A stretch of DNA of 64,000 nt. It comes from Alitta virens. Its lineage: Eukaryota; Annelida; Polychaeta; Phyllodocida; Nereididae. The notes beneath the pieces were generated by a model. The model had not been told where the DNA came from. It worked only from the letters and a program-made list of their open reading frames with translations, and did no database searches. Below, in pieces: positions 44,791 to 55,244 of this stretch. The stretch lies in the NCBI GenBank assembly GCA_932294295.1, contig OW028578.1:37656685-37720684 (forward strand), read 5' to 3'. Made by a program: the position numbers and the translations under genes. Positions within the stretch are counted from its first letter, which is position 1. Every line of letters starts with the position of its first letter.

Positions 44791-46861
44791 CCCAACAAAC
44801 AGAAAAACGTTTTATGAACGCTTTTGAAACGTGATAAATTTCGTGTTATGAACGTCCATTTAGACGTTTTTGGACGGCATATGTGGGGTCCAAAAAACAT
44901 TACAAAAGCATTCATGCAAAACGTTTTTAATGAACACTGGTTTTAGAAGTACACATACATTGTTTAAACAAAATGTTTTAAAACGCTTCGAAGACATACT
45001 TACTGAAGGTTTTAAAGATCATCAAATCTTATGTTGAGTTAATGATGAAAGGTTAGAACTCAATTGATATTATTCATTTGTTACAACTAATGATGAACTA
45101 AACAAACAACTCTAAGAACAGCCTTCATTCATGATTTCCCCAAGCTGGGTTTGTACCTACTACCTACTTACCCACCTATCTACCTAACCTAAGCCTAACA
45201 TTTCTACACCCTTACCACTACACCAGCATGTACAGGCAAAGTAGCCTTGTCTTGGTATAATCAAACAAAATGAATAAGCTGGGATAGTGAAGCTACTTTC
45301 ATCAAGTCATACAACATTGCAATGTAATTCTGTTATGGCATCAATAAATAAATCACAAACTCATCATTAATGTGACAGACGTTTAATTAAAATGAGGATC
45401 AACTTATTTTTGGCATGAGTTATTATGTTTTCAGATGTTGTAAAACTAAGGTACATTTTTTTAACCTATTCACATAAAAGTATTTGAACCCAGTGCCTCC
45501 TGAACAGCAGACTGATTTGCAACCAAATGAGCTATCCAGTACTTGGCTGTAGTAGCCATTATGACAAGAATAATATAACGTATAATTACTATCAGATTTA
45601 TTATGTAACATCGCAGATATCACTCTGTCATGTCTGTATGTATTTTGACTTGAAGCCATTATATATATAATCTTTATTCATACACCATTGGTACTAATTT
45701 TGAGTCATATAATTATATAACATTTAAAAATTTACAATCGAATAAATTAATTGAATCATTGTAAGCAAAGAGTATTTAAAAGTTCAATAATCTAATTTCT
45801 AGTAAGAATTGAATCAAACAGTCCATCCCTCAAATTTGCCGATTCTGATATAGTATGGGAAGTCCTGAATTCATCCAACATTTTACACTGCTGCTCACAC
45901 TCCTTCATGATTTGTCGTACACAGAAATACACACTCTGATCACTGAAAGATTCAGGGACTAGTTGAGTTTCCTTGCTTGCAAATGTCAGACTTTTTGCAA
46001 AGCTAGTGTTTTGTAATGTCACAGCAGTATTGAACATATAACGGATTTCTGGGGAATTGTGTTGCAAACCATTGCAGGCAAACTTAATGAATCGTTTCAC
46101 CAACATATGTTTACAGCACAAAGAATTTGACAGTGATGGCAGCAAGCGAGAGTGTGTCCTATAGGGAAGCTGTCACACGTCTCGTAGACACTTTCTCCAT
46201 GCTAATTGTATTTTTTCAGTACAAATCTGAATTATAAAAGAAACATTTTAAGGAGACCCTCTGAAAATATTTCAATACCTAAGTACATAAAAGGACTTAG
46301 TGAATGTTTTCCAAACGTTGTTTAGTTGTTTCTTAGAAACAGAAGACTTTATTGAACAATTATATGAGACATTTTCCAAACAATATTCTGACGTTTGCTG
46401 GAAGATACCATTAAAACAATTTTGTATAATGTTTTCCAAATGTGTTTTAGTCAACATCCATGGACGTTTTCCAATCATTGCAGGACTATTCGTTTGAAAA
46501 ACGTGTTTTGGCCATTTGCTAGAAACGTTGTAACAAAGAAAGTCCGAGTAAAACAATTTCATAACACATTTTTGGCTGTTTCTGATAAACATTCTTAGAA
46601 TCTCTAAGTAAAACAATCTTGTAAATCATTTGGAAAACGTATTTTGGCCGTTTGCTGGAAACATTTTAGGAAAGTCAGAATATAACATTTTTATAAAATG
46701 CTTAAAAAACGTTTTTGAGTTGTTTGCTGGAAACATTTCAAGAAAGTCCAAATGAAACAATCTTATAAAACGTTTTCCAAATGTTTTTTCGACGGTTCAC
46801 AGAAAGCTTCCCGAAAGAAAACCATCTCAGAACGTTTTCAACATGTCCTGTGTTTGTTGGG
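44791..46861. mobile_element. 2.07-kb element with CCCAACAAACA ends and AACGTTTT-rich interior
   Basis: Starts CCCAACAAACAGAAAAACGT and ends CTGTGTTTGTTGGG, an inverted terminus of about 12 bp. The left 200 bp and the right 580 bp (46280-46855) are full of AACGTTTT/ACATTTTCCAAA motifs; the right block is a degenerate tandem of 65-85-bp units (TTTGCTGGAAACATTT, AAAACAATCTTATAAAACGT). The flanks on both sides are TAG/GTA microsatellite, so it sits inside that repeat. No transposase was seen. Confidence 0.65.
45661..46145 (-). pseudogene. 5'-truncated LINE within the 2.07-kb element
   Basis: On the minus strand 46145-45792 is an open frame of 117 codons starting LPSLSNSLCCKHMLVKRFIK, with FACNGLQHNSPEIRYMFNTA, resembling the C-terminal tail of some non-LTR ORF2 proteins (a similarity recalled, not searched). 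The following 130 bp is 3'-UTR-like and ends GTATGAATAAAGATTATATA. A domesticated or host exon is the alternative. Confidence 0.55.
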
Positions 46862-47045
46862 GTAGTAGTAGTGGTAGTGGTAGTATTAATAGTAGTAGTA
46901 GTTGTAGGTACCAGTAGTAGTAGTAGTAGCAGTAGTAGTAGTAGTAGCAGTAGTAGTAGAAGTAGCAGTAGTAGTAGTGGTAGTAGTAGTAGTAGTAGTA
47001 GTAGCAGTAGTAGCAGTAGTATTAGTAGTAGTATTAGTAGTAGTG
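46862..47045. repeat. TAG trinucleotide microsatellite
   Basis: About 180 bp of GTA units with GCA and ATT variants, continuing the short GTAGCAGTAGTA found left of the 2.07-kb element at 44776. Confidence 0.97.
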
Positions 47046-47099
47046 AGATAACTCAGGCTAATAATAATATTAACTATCTTATATATCTAATCAAAATGA

Positions 47100-47277
47100 T
47101 TGAAGAGATTGGGAATATTGATCCCAGACCACATGTCAGATTGGTGCAGTGCTGGCTCAATGTTGGCCCCATGTGTTTCTCCATGTTGGCCTAATGTTGC
47201 ACCCCTGTTGGCCTGACATCATTTGGACATGGCAACGCTGAGCTGATGTTCTGATGATGCAACATGCAATCAGACAT
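47100..47277. repeat. ATGTTGGCC-rich degenerate repeat
   Basis: Recurrent CAATGTTGGCCCCATG, CCATGTTGGCCTAATGTTG and CTGTTGGCCTGACATCAT. Similar composition occurs at 545-600, 62740-62880 and 63330-63420. It is probably the degenerate interior of a MITE-E-like family. Confidence 0.45.
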
Positions 47278-47656
47278 CACTGTGTGTCGTCACCTCACAG
47301 CCTAGCGACCTAATTACGGACATTCTTTGCTGGTTTATCTTGTTCAACAAAAGGATTGGTTAAGCTATGTAGCCGATAGGCTGAGTAAAGAATTATTTTC
47401 TTAAAATTACAAAGAGAAATAGATTCATATTTTTTAAGTGCAGGCAATTTTTTTGAATTTCCTGCTTGTCAGAAGAAGAATTGCATAAACTCTGCGCATA
47501 AACATCTAATTATTTTGTAATTTCATTGTTAGACCTTTAATGCCATACGCCAGCCTATAAACTATAAAAGAAATTTATTAATTTACTTTTAATGAGTAAA
47601 CGAGCTAAACGTGTACATAATTACGTCGCTGGGCTGTGAGGTGACGAAACACAGTG
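47278..47656. mobile_element. 379-bp MITE with 41-bp inverted ends and ACAT duplication
   Basis: Left end CACTGTGTGTCGTCACCTCA then CAGCCTAGCGACCTAATTAC. The right end is its inverse with about four mismatches in 41. ACAT lies directly outside both ends (47274-47277, 47657-47660). It is inserted in the ATGTTGGCC repeat. No coding frame. Confidence 0.85.
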
Positions 47657-47659
47657 ACA

Positions 47660-48650
47660 TGGAAAGATTTTATGTTCCACAACATCCAGGAAGTATATGA
47701 AAAATATCATGGCATGAATTGTCAGCAGATTTTATCAGCCTGGGCGTAGGGCAACCTTCAGTTTGGCAAGTATTGTGTTTGGACAGGAAACACCGGGATA
47801 TAATCACTGGGCGGCTGCTCCGTCATTATATATTGCCACATGTGACCATATATAATTGTATGTCCTGTTTTATTGACATAATTCATGAAGTACATTGACT
47901 CTAAACTAGCACCTGTGCCCACCCCATTGTTGTTTTTTGTACCAGATCTAAATCTATAGAACACCTTAAACTAAGATATCTTACTGCTTAAGAGGTACTT
48001 CTATGATCAGGTTTACAAATATATTGGAAGATTGGTGAAGTTTCATCATCACTTTCTGTGCATGCCCATATAGGATAGTTCTGTAGCTGTGTTGCTCTAT
48101 GACCAGTTTCAGCCGATTTTAGCCAAAATATTTGTTACCACATGTATGCAAAATGCATAAATTACCATTTTAGACATAATTGAATCGATAACCATGGTAT
48201 TTTATATTTTACTGCAATAAAACAAGCTGCACAACATGGGTCTTGCAAGGGACTGACCATGGCCTACATTTGACTGTGATTTAGTCCAAGGAAAGTTGTG
48301 CTATAAATAGCCTGCAGCAGTGGCCAAATTGTCAGTGGCACTGGTATTATTATACTGGGGCTGAAGGAACTGGACACGAATCCAACCAAGGGAAGGCTTT
48401 TTAAAATATATATGTTTACATGTCATTCATTTAAAGTCTAATTTTTCCCCATTCGCAAAAACAAAAAAACAATAAAAAGCAACCAAAAATTCTTTATTCA
48501 GGATAATCTACTATCTATCGCAGTAATCTCAAACAAGTCTGATACAGGTGTCTTTTTCTAAGGAGAGCTTTCTTGTCATTTACTCCAGCAGTAATCGGAC
48601 AAGAAAGTTTTCAGAAAGCCAACTTTTGTTTTTTTTGATGCTCAAGATAA
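47660..48650. other. No recognised feature
   Basis: Short frames only, AT-rich. Nothing supported. Confidence 0.4.
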
Positions 48651-48655
48651 TTAGA

Positions 48656-48792
48656 CAGTGGTGGAAATAGAAATGCATACCATAGTCCTGCTTTTAAAAG
48701 TTCCTGTCTACCATATAACTATGGTGTATTTTTCTGGTGAACTCATTGAATCTAGTTATTACACTTGTTGGTCATTAAAACTTCCACCACTG
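48656..48792. mobile_element. 137-bp MITE with CAGTGGTGGAA ends
   Basis: CAGTGGTGGAAATAG at 48656 and AAACTTCCACCACTG ending 48792 are inverted. TA follows the right end, compatible with a mariner/Tc1-type TA target, though the left side has GA. CAGTGGTGGAAAAGC at about 3686 may be a lone end. Confidence 0.75.
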
Positions 48793-49087
48793 TATAATAT
48801 GAATTAAATAATAATATATATTATAGTTGTGTTGTTATCTTAAGGTAGATGCATTGAAAAAGAAAATTATTATTATAATATATATGGACGTCCATCATTT
48901 AAAACCACAAATAATCCATAATGGCGATTCTAGATATATCCTTTACGGAATTTTGCATGGGATGGAAGTTGCACACTTTTGGTTATGTCCCTTTGTATAT
49001 AATTAAAAAAATATATATATAAACTTTCGTAAAGTATTTCAAACCATACTTCTCTCACCTCAGGCCGTATTGTTAATGTAAACTTAA

Positions 49088-50414
49088 AGGGGAACTGAAG
49101 GACATTTGTAAGTTAATTTCAAAAGTTCAATTATATTTATAAGAACATATTGCAGTGAAAAAAAGGTGTCGAAAAAAGGAGTTTGGTGTGATTTCAGGCC
49201 AGTTAAAAGTGCAATCTGAACCATCTGCCGAAATGCTGGGGGCCGCCATTAATGCACACGGCACCAAGGCTAATGACGTCACTTATGTCCTGATGAATGT
49301 TTGAATGCAGAGCTCTCACTAAACTTCAACTAAAGTTCAAATGTTGGGGACGGGTATTAATTGCATAAATTTGAGTGCCAGTCTTTATTAAAAGTCCATG
49401 TCAACAGTACTAATAGCAATTGTCCTGATTGAATCAGAAGACTGAATTACAATTAGTTTAGACCTAAGCCTGTTGCATACCCTCAACGAAATTGCAATTC
49501 AGATTCTGAATATATCCCATGCCTTACACTTCATTAATTAATTACGTTTATATATATCATGTTCTTCACATTTTATTTAGTCTGTGTCAAGGGCTTAGCC
49601 AGGGGGATGGGGTTAGGGGATCTAGAAAATAGAATATGAAAAGATAAGCAAAAATGTCCGTGGCACCTTATTCGTTTATATCTAAGTAATGTAATTGATA
49701 AATTGAAATAACATATCTTAACAAGATTACAAACAAATTCATATACTATTAATACATATATTCACAAATATTAGCAGAATGAATTAATTACCACACAAAT
49801 TGCAGTTCAATTGGATATCACTTGCATTGCAATGCAGGATTCATTTAAAACTCCTACATGGGGAGGGAAATATAGCAACGCACCTGAAGAAATAAGCTTA
49901 AGATTCAAACTTTTATAAATAATTATTACTGTACCAATATAAATGAAAATCAAAAACTTATTTTCTATAGAACTGTATCTAATACATCAATTATAGTGGC
50001 TTAATTCTCACTGTTTTATAGTCTCAAATTGTTCAAAAGGCAATTTACTTGACAGCGGTGAGAACCGTGACATGCTCTTATAACAAAGCCTCAAGTGCAA
50101 TTAACACCTATTTCTGAAACTGTCAGTTCTCACCAAAATCACCAATAGTCAAGTACGTTGGGCTGCAATAACCCTCTTGCATCGGCCTAAAACTACTGGG
50201 CTATCATTGGCATCTGGGTCTCCTAGGACAACAGTGACGTATTTCCGGTCAGTACAAGACGAAAATGGCGGCCTACGTAGTTCCCAACACAGGTTAATAA
50301 AAGCAGGATATTTCATTACCGGTGCACATATGTAAGTTACAAATAGCGTGGATGTGATTCTATGGACCCAAGCTAACTTCTGAGAGGTAAAGTGCTGAAG
50401 GGTTTAGTTCCCCT
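49088..50414. mobile_element. 1.33-kb element with AGGGGAACT ends and TTAA duplication
   Basis: TTAA (49084-49087) precedes AGGGGAACTGAAGGAC, and AGTTCCCCT is followed by TTAA (50415-50418). Inverted ends are short (9-10 bp exact). No transposase frame, so a non-autonomous member of a TTAA-targeting group (piggyBac or Kolobok by target site; inference). Confidence 0.85.
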
Positions 50415-50753
50415 TTAAGCTTAAAGATATTGTAAGGTGCTGCCACCTAGAGATAAAACTTAGTTTCGTTGCAACACTTATTCTAGCCATGTATTTTTGT
50501 ACACTTTTGCTGTTCCAATAAAAAAAAAAAGGTGAAGCTGAAAGCAAGCCTTGCGGTCAACACTTAAATTTATTGACAAGAAGAAAGCCGCTGTCATGAC
50601 AAATTCTACACATATATTTGTATATTATCACATATATTTGTATATTATCACGATTTCAAATTTACAGAATTCCAAGCCATATAGTTTGATATTTGTTTTA
50701 GTTTAGTTTATTATTTTCAGTAGGTAGGTTATTAAATGCAGTCTATCTTAAGT

Positions 50754-50968
50754 TTAGCTCACAAATGATGTGCCTCTTTCAACAGGTTTCACTGTAGCTG
50801 CTGACAACTTGAAGCAGACTTCATTGTACCATTGTCCCTCAGGGCAATAATCAGCTATCATGTCAGACGAAGTAACTAAATGAAGGTGTGCCTGTGGTGT
50901 TTTGGCATGTAGCACTGCAGCCTTTGATAGAATCTGACAGTCAATGCTACACCCTTGACTGCAGGTAT
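50754..50968 (-). CDS. Candidate terminal exon, product not recognised
   Basis: On the minus strand a splice-acceptor-like GTTTCCTTGAATACCTGCAG ends at 50969. After it 71 sense codons run to a TAA at 50754: QGCSIDCQILSKAAVLHAKT, PQAHLHLVTSSDMIADYCPE, GQWYNEVCFKLSAATVKPVE and RGTSFVS. Composition is balanced, codon use looks protein-like, and it is not a translation of any repeat I identified. I do not recognise the family. No upstream exon was identified. It could equally be a pseudogene or an unidentified element. Confidence 0.4.
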
Positions 50969-50989
50969 TCAAGGAAACATTAATTAACA

Positions 50990-51380
50990 AGCAACAATTA
51001 ACTTGAACTCAGAACATATTTATTTCATATTACACATATCAATCATTGATACTCCCACCAATTCCATCACACCTTAATAATACTATTTAATATCCTTTGT
51101 CAATGCGCTTGTGTTCAACACACAGATGATGTAGATGTCTTCATGAAAATTATCTTCAGTTAAATGAAATTCACATACTTTGCAGTATTTTCTGATTGGT
51201 AAAATGAAATTCACATATTATATTGCAAATATTTTTAGTTGATATAGTGAAATAGATGGTATGAATCCCTTGAGTAAATTTACATGGACTAGCATGGATA
51301 AAATGTAATTGGTTTGAATAGTATAATTAAGTTCCTGTTCATATTTTAATTTTGGATGTGGTTATACCAAGAGGTAAGAA
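50990..51380. other. No recognised feature
   Basis: AT-rich sequence between the candidate exon and the tandem duplication. AATGAAATTCACATA-type sequence occurs twice (51165, 51203), a small local duplication. Confidence 0.4.
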
Positions 51381-51382
51381 AA

Positions 51383-54360
51383 ATGAAGAAATTGTATATT
51401 GTTAGTCAGTGGTGCACCAAGTAGACAATATTTTTATATAACTACTATCTAGAAAGTTTTATCAGTCATAGCAAAACATACATGAGCTCAGACATAATAA
51501 TCTAAATTATTTTCCAGGTAGTCTCAGGAATTCATAGAAAAACAGCTTTTCCATCTTAATTTGTGTTAATCATACTTAGAAGTTACTCCTGACTGTTTAC
51601 CACATTCCACTAGAGGGCGTGGTGTCTCGTTACTGAAGAGACACCTAGTGGAGTGTGACTGAAGAACAAATGCTTCCTTTATGACATGCTACCGAGCATT
51701 TGTGACACTTTGGTAGCATAATGACTGTTCTAGCTGATTCCTAGTTCCACAAAGAGCACACTTGAATTATTTCAAAATAAAATTGATTGGAGTTCATGGT
51801 TAAAAATATCTCTTGAATAGACATATAGTTTTGATACCAATATTTCATTCACCACATATTATAAGAAATACAATTGAAGGTTGAAAGTTAATGAGTAAAA
51901 AGGGAAACCATCGAAATGAGCGTGATCGTCATCAAAACCAAATTTCAAGAACATACAATCAGGTTTGAAATTGCCAACGTTTAGAAACAGTTGGATAACT
52001 TGGGTTTCGGGAAACAAAATATCACAATATCATTGTTGTTTTAAAGTTATTTTTTAATCATTGCCAAAAAAAAAAAGGAAAACAAATACTTACATATTCC
52101 TTGTTTTTTGACAATTTCATCAACGTGTTAAAAATGCTTCACAAGAGGGTAATATAAATCACCCCCTGAAAAGCAAAATGACAGAAGATATTGAGTATCA
52201 AGAACTGTGGTAAGGTACCCCTGTCCTTTATATCCATTTGGAACTGCAGATGGGGGCCTAGCTCAGTGGTAGTGGGATGGGCTTCCAACCACTGGGTCCT
52301 GTTTTCCATTCCCAGTCGAACCTACAGTTAGTTTCATAAAATATGACCGAGTCTAGGCAATGACCTATTCCTGGCTGTAGCTATAACTAGCTAAAGCCAG
52401 TGGCATCTGTCTACACCTAGCCTGTGGTTGGCTTACACCTTAGTAGATATAAGTTAATTTATCTAATATATCATAAATATGTCCTTTTAGATCCAAGATG
52501 AAGAAATTGTATGTTGTTAGTCAGTGGTGCACCAAGTAGACAATATTTTTATATAACTACTATCTAGAAAGTTTTATCAGTCATAGCAAAACATACATGA
52601 GCTCAGACATAATAATCGAAATTATTTTCCAGGTAGTCTCAGGAATTCATAAAAAAATGCTTTTTCATCTTATTTTGTGTTCATCATACTTAGAAGTTAC
52701 TTCTGACTGTTTACCACATTCCACTAGAGGGCGTGGTGTCTCGTTACTGAAGAGACACCTAGCGGAGTGTGACTGAAGAACAAATGCTTCCTTTATGACA
52801 TGCTACCAAGCATTTGTGACACTTCCGTCTCATAATGACTTGGTCTAGCTGATTCCTAGTTCCAAAAAGAGCACACTTGAATCATTTTAAAAAATAATTG
52901 ATAGGAGTTGAAACAGTTGGATAATTTGTGTTTACATTGAACAAAATAGCACAATGCATTTGTTGTTTTAAATGTTATTTTTTAATCATTGCCCAAAAGA
53001 AAAGAAGTAATAATTGTATTGCAAATACTTATATATTCCTAGTTTGTTGACAATTAATCAACGTGTTAAAAATGCTTAACGAGAGGGTAATATAAATCAC
53101 CCCCTGAAAGGCAAAATGACAGAAGATATTGAGTATCAAGAACTGTGGTAAGGGGCCCCTGTCCCCCATATCCCTTTGGAACTGCGGATGGGGGCCTAGC
53201 TCAGTGGTAGTGGGATGGGCTTCCAACCACTGGGTCCTGTTTTTCATTCCCAGTCAAGCCTACAGTTAGTTTCATAAAATATGACCAACTCTAGGCAATG
53301 ATATATTCCTGGCTGTAGCTATAACTGGCTAAAGCCATCGGCATCTGTCTACACCTAACTTGTGGTCGGCTTACACCTTAGTAGATATAAGTTAATTTAT
53401 CTAATATATCATAAATATGTCCTTTTAGATCCAAGATGAAGAAATTGTATGTTGTTAGTCAGTGTTGCACCAGGTAGATGATATTTTCATATAACTACTA
53501 TCTAGAAAGTTTTATCAATCATAGCAAAGCAAACATGTATTCAGATATAATAATCAAAATTATTTTCCAGGTAGTCTCAGGAATTCCTAGAAAAAAACTG
53601 CTTTTCCATCTTATTTTTGTTCATCATACTTAGAAGCTAGTTCTGACTGTTTACCACATTCCACTACAGGCTGTGGTGTCTCGTTACTGAAGAGACACCT
53701 AGCGGAGTGTGACTGAAGAACGGGACACAAATGCTTCCTTTATGACATGCTACCGAGCATTTGTGACATTTCCGTAGCATAATGAGTTGGTCTAGCTGAT
53801 TCCTAGTTCCACAAAGAGCACACTTGAATTATTTTAAAACAAAATTGAGTTGAAACAGTTGGTTTCATGGAACAAAATATCACAATGCCTTTGTTGTTTT
53901 AAATGTTATTTTTTAATCATTGCCCAAAAGAAAAGAAGTAATAAGTATTGCAAATACTTATATATTCCTTGTTTGTTGACAATTTAATCAACGTGTTAAA
54001 AATGCTTAACAAGAGGGTAATATAAATCACCCCCTGAAAAGCAAAATGATATAAGATACTGAGTATCAAGAACTGTGGTAAGGTACCCTTGTCCCCTATA
54101 TCCATTTGGAACTGCGGATGGGGGCCTAGCTCAGTGGTAGTGGGATGGGCTTCCAACCACTGGGTCCTGTTTTCCATTCCCAGTCGAACCTACAGTTAGT
54201 TTCATAAAATATGACCGACTCTAGGCAATGACCTATTCCTGGCTGTAGCTATAACTGGCTAAAGCCATCGGCATCTGTCTACACCTAACTTGTGGTCGGC
54301 TTACACCTTAGTAGATATAAGTTAATTTATCTAATATATCATAAATATGTCCTTTTAGAT
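51383..54360. repeat. Three-unit segmental tandem duplication (about 1115, 938 and 925 bp)
   Basis: Units start ATGAAGAAATTGTAT at 51383, 52498 and 53436. The two internal junctions are identical in design: MITE-D sequence stops at GTCCTTTTAGATCC and jumps to AAGATGAAGAAATTG. Each unit holds the same unique DNA, a SINE-A head and the 5' part of MITE-D. Unit 1 has about 200 extra bp (51790-51990) absent from units 2 and 3. The small frames near 53029-53247 and 53917-54177 are only SINE read backwards. Confidence 0.93.
51600..51660. repeat. Conserved hairpin within each tandem unit
   Basis: CACATTCCACTAG then GGTGTCTC pairs with GAGACACC then TAGTGGAGTGTG around GTTACTGAA. It repeats at about 52724-52784 and 53654-53714. 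In units 2 and 3 CTAGTGG becomes CTAGCGG. CCACTAGAGGGCG in units 1 and 2 is altered in unit 3. Confidence 0.7.
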
Positions 54361-54595
54361 CCGACTTTGAGTAGCTAGCTATGGCCAGACAGTTTTGCTT
54401 AGTGGCATGTAGCATCATATAGCAGAAGTTGTCTAATTTTGTCTTTGTTTTAATTTTATGGGCCGTTTTTAATGAAACTAACTGTAAGTTGGATGGCTGT
54501 TTCATCCATCATCTCATTGCTATGGTTCCTGCCTGTCCTTACTTAGCCCAACAGGTGCAGAAATACAGGCTGTAAACCCTGCTCAACCACCACCA
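54116..54595 (+). mobile_element. SINE-A interrupted by MITE-D, with 9-bp target duplication
   Basis: Head GGGGGCCTAGCTCAGTGGTA and B-box region CATTCCCAGTCGAACC, then MITE-D, then the SINE body resuming AGTTGGATGGCTGTTTCATC to CAGAAATACAGGC and a CAACCACCACCA tail. TGGAACTGC occurs at 54107-54115 and 54596-54604. Confidence 0.9.
54193..54484 (+). mobile_element. MITE-D, complete 292-bp copy with TA target duplication
   Basis: CAGTTAGTTTCATAAAATAT at the left, TTTTTAATGAAACTAACTG at the right, TA on both sides (54191-54192, 54485-54486). Removing it restores the SINE. TA targets point to the Tc1/mariner group (inference). Partial copies are at 23396, 37995 and in each tandem unit. Confidence 0.93.
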
Positions 54596-55010
54596 TGGAA
54601 CTGCAACTCTTCGGTTCTTTGAACTATTTTGATTGCCACACATTCTGCTCATGGTCATTTTTAACCAACGAAGCAGCTGAAAAGATCATTAGCTTATTGT
54701 AGTAAAAAAGTTTGACTTCAAATATCATATTTTTTTATCATCATCATCTTAACACAAAACAATATTACAAGGATGACATTGTATTGAGTAATCTACTCTC
54801 CTATATATTTGATAAAGCCTGTCATTGTATTCCTACTTGCTCTTATACACTTTTCCTGCATGAAAGTCCTGGCCTCCTTGTGGCAAGGGTGGTAACACTG
54901 TGGGTGAAGACTTCGAACTGCCCGACAGAGGCAATGCACAATCTACACCACAGTTATACCCTTTTAGCTCTCCATGATGTGATACTTATATATTTTCTTT
55001 ATATTTCCAG

Positions 55011-55244
55011 ATTTTGTCAGGAGCAATGGATGGCCGGCGAGAACCTCGATTATACCAACTGTTAATAGACGCCTTAAGTGACACGAGTTTTGACCCCTTT
55101 GTGAATTACGATTTAGAACCGTCTGTCGAAAGCAAGGCAGACCTACCGTCTTACGCCATGCCCTCTGGAAGTGCTCACCGAAGCACCAAACCTTGCTATT
55201 GGTCGCTAGTGTCTTGCTACAGGAGGAAAAGATCCCAGATCTAG
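55011..55244 (+). CDS. Terminal coding exon of an allatostatin-C-like (somatostatin-related) neuropeptide precursor
   Basis: A strong acceptor (TTTTCTTTATATTTCCAG) ends at 55010. From 55011 the frame reads ILSGAMDGRREPRLYQLLID, an acidic spacer (DTSFDPFVNYDLEPSVESKA), then SAHR, STKPCYWSLVSCY and RRKRSQI before TAG at 55242. The peptide at 55182-55220 has two Cys six residues apart, an aromatic pair after the first Cys and an S-C-aromatic end, as in allatostatin-C (C-Y-F-x-x-x-S-C-F). A single Arg precedes it and a tetrabasic RRKR follows, as processing enzymes require. Known members are secreted, cyclised by the disulphide and act on somatostatin/AST-C-type GPCRs. The signal peptide must come from an upstream exon that I did not find. 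Identification rests on motif and precursor layout. It could be another cyclic peptide hormone or a chance frame, though the acceptor, frame and cleavage sites agree. Confidence 0.62.
   Translation: MLSGAMDGRREPRLYQLLIDALSDTSFDPFVNYDLEPSVESKADLPSYAMPSGSAHRSTKPCYWSLVSCYRRKRSQI

Noticed and set aside
46781..47194. Poly-Ser/Val frame of 137 codons
   Set aside because: Derived from the TAG microsatellite.
53029..54177. Two similar minus-strand frames of 72 and 86 codons suggesting a duplicated gene
   Set aside because: They are the SINE-A head read backwards plus flank, repeated because the segment is tandemly duplicated.
54712..55065. 117-codon frame overlapping the peptide exon
   Set aside because: It crosses the splice acceptor in another frame and includes the dispersed repeat at 54850-54950; the peptide frame explains the region better.
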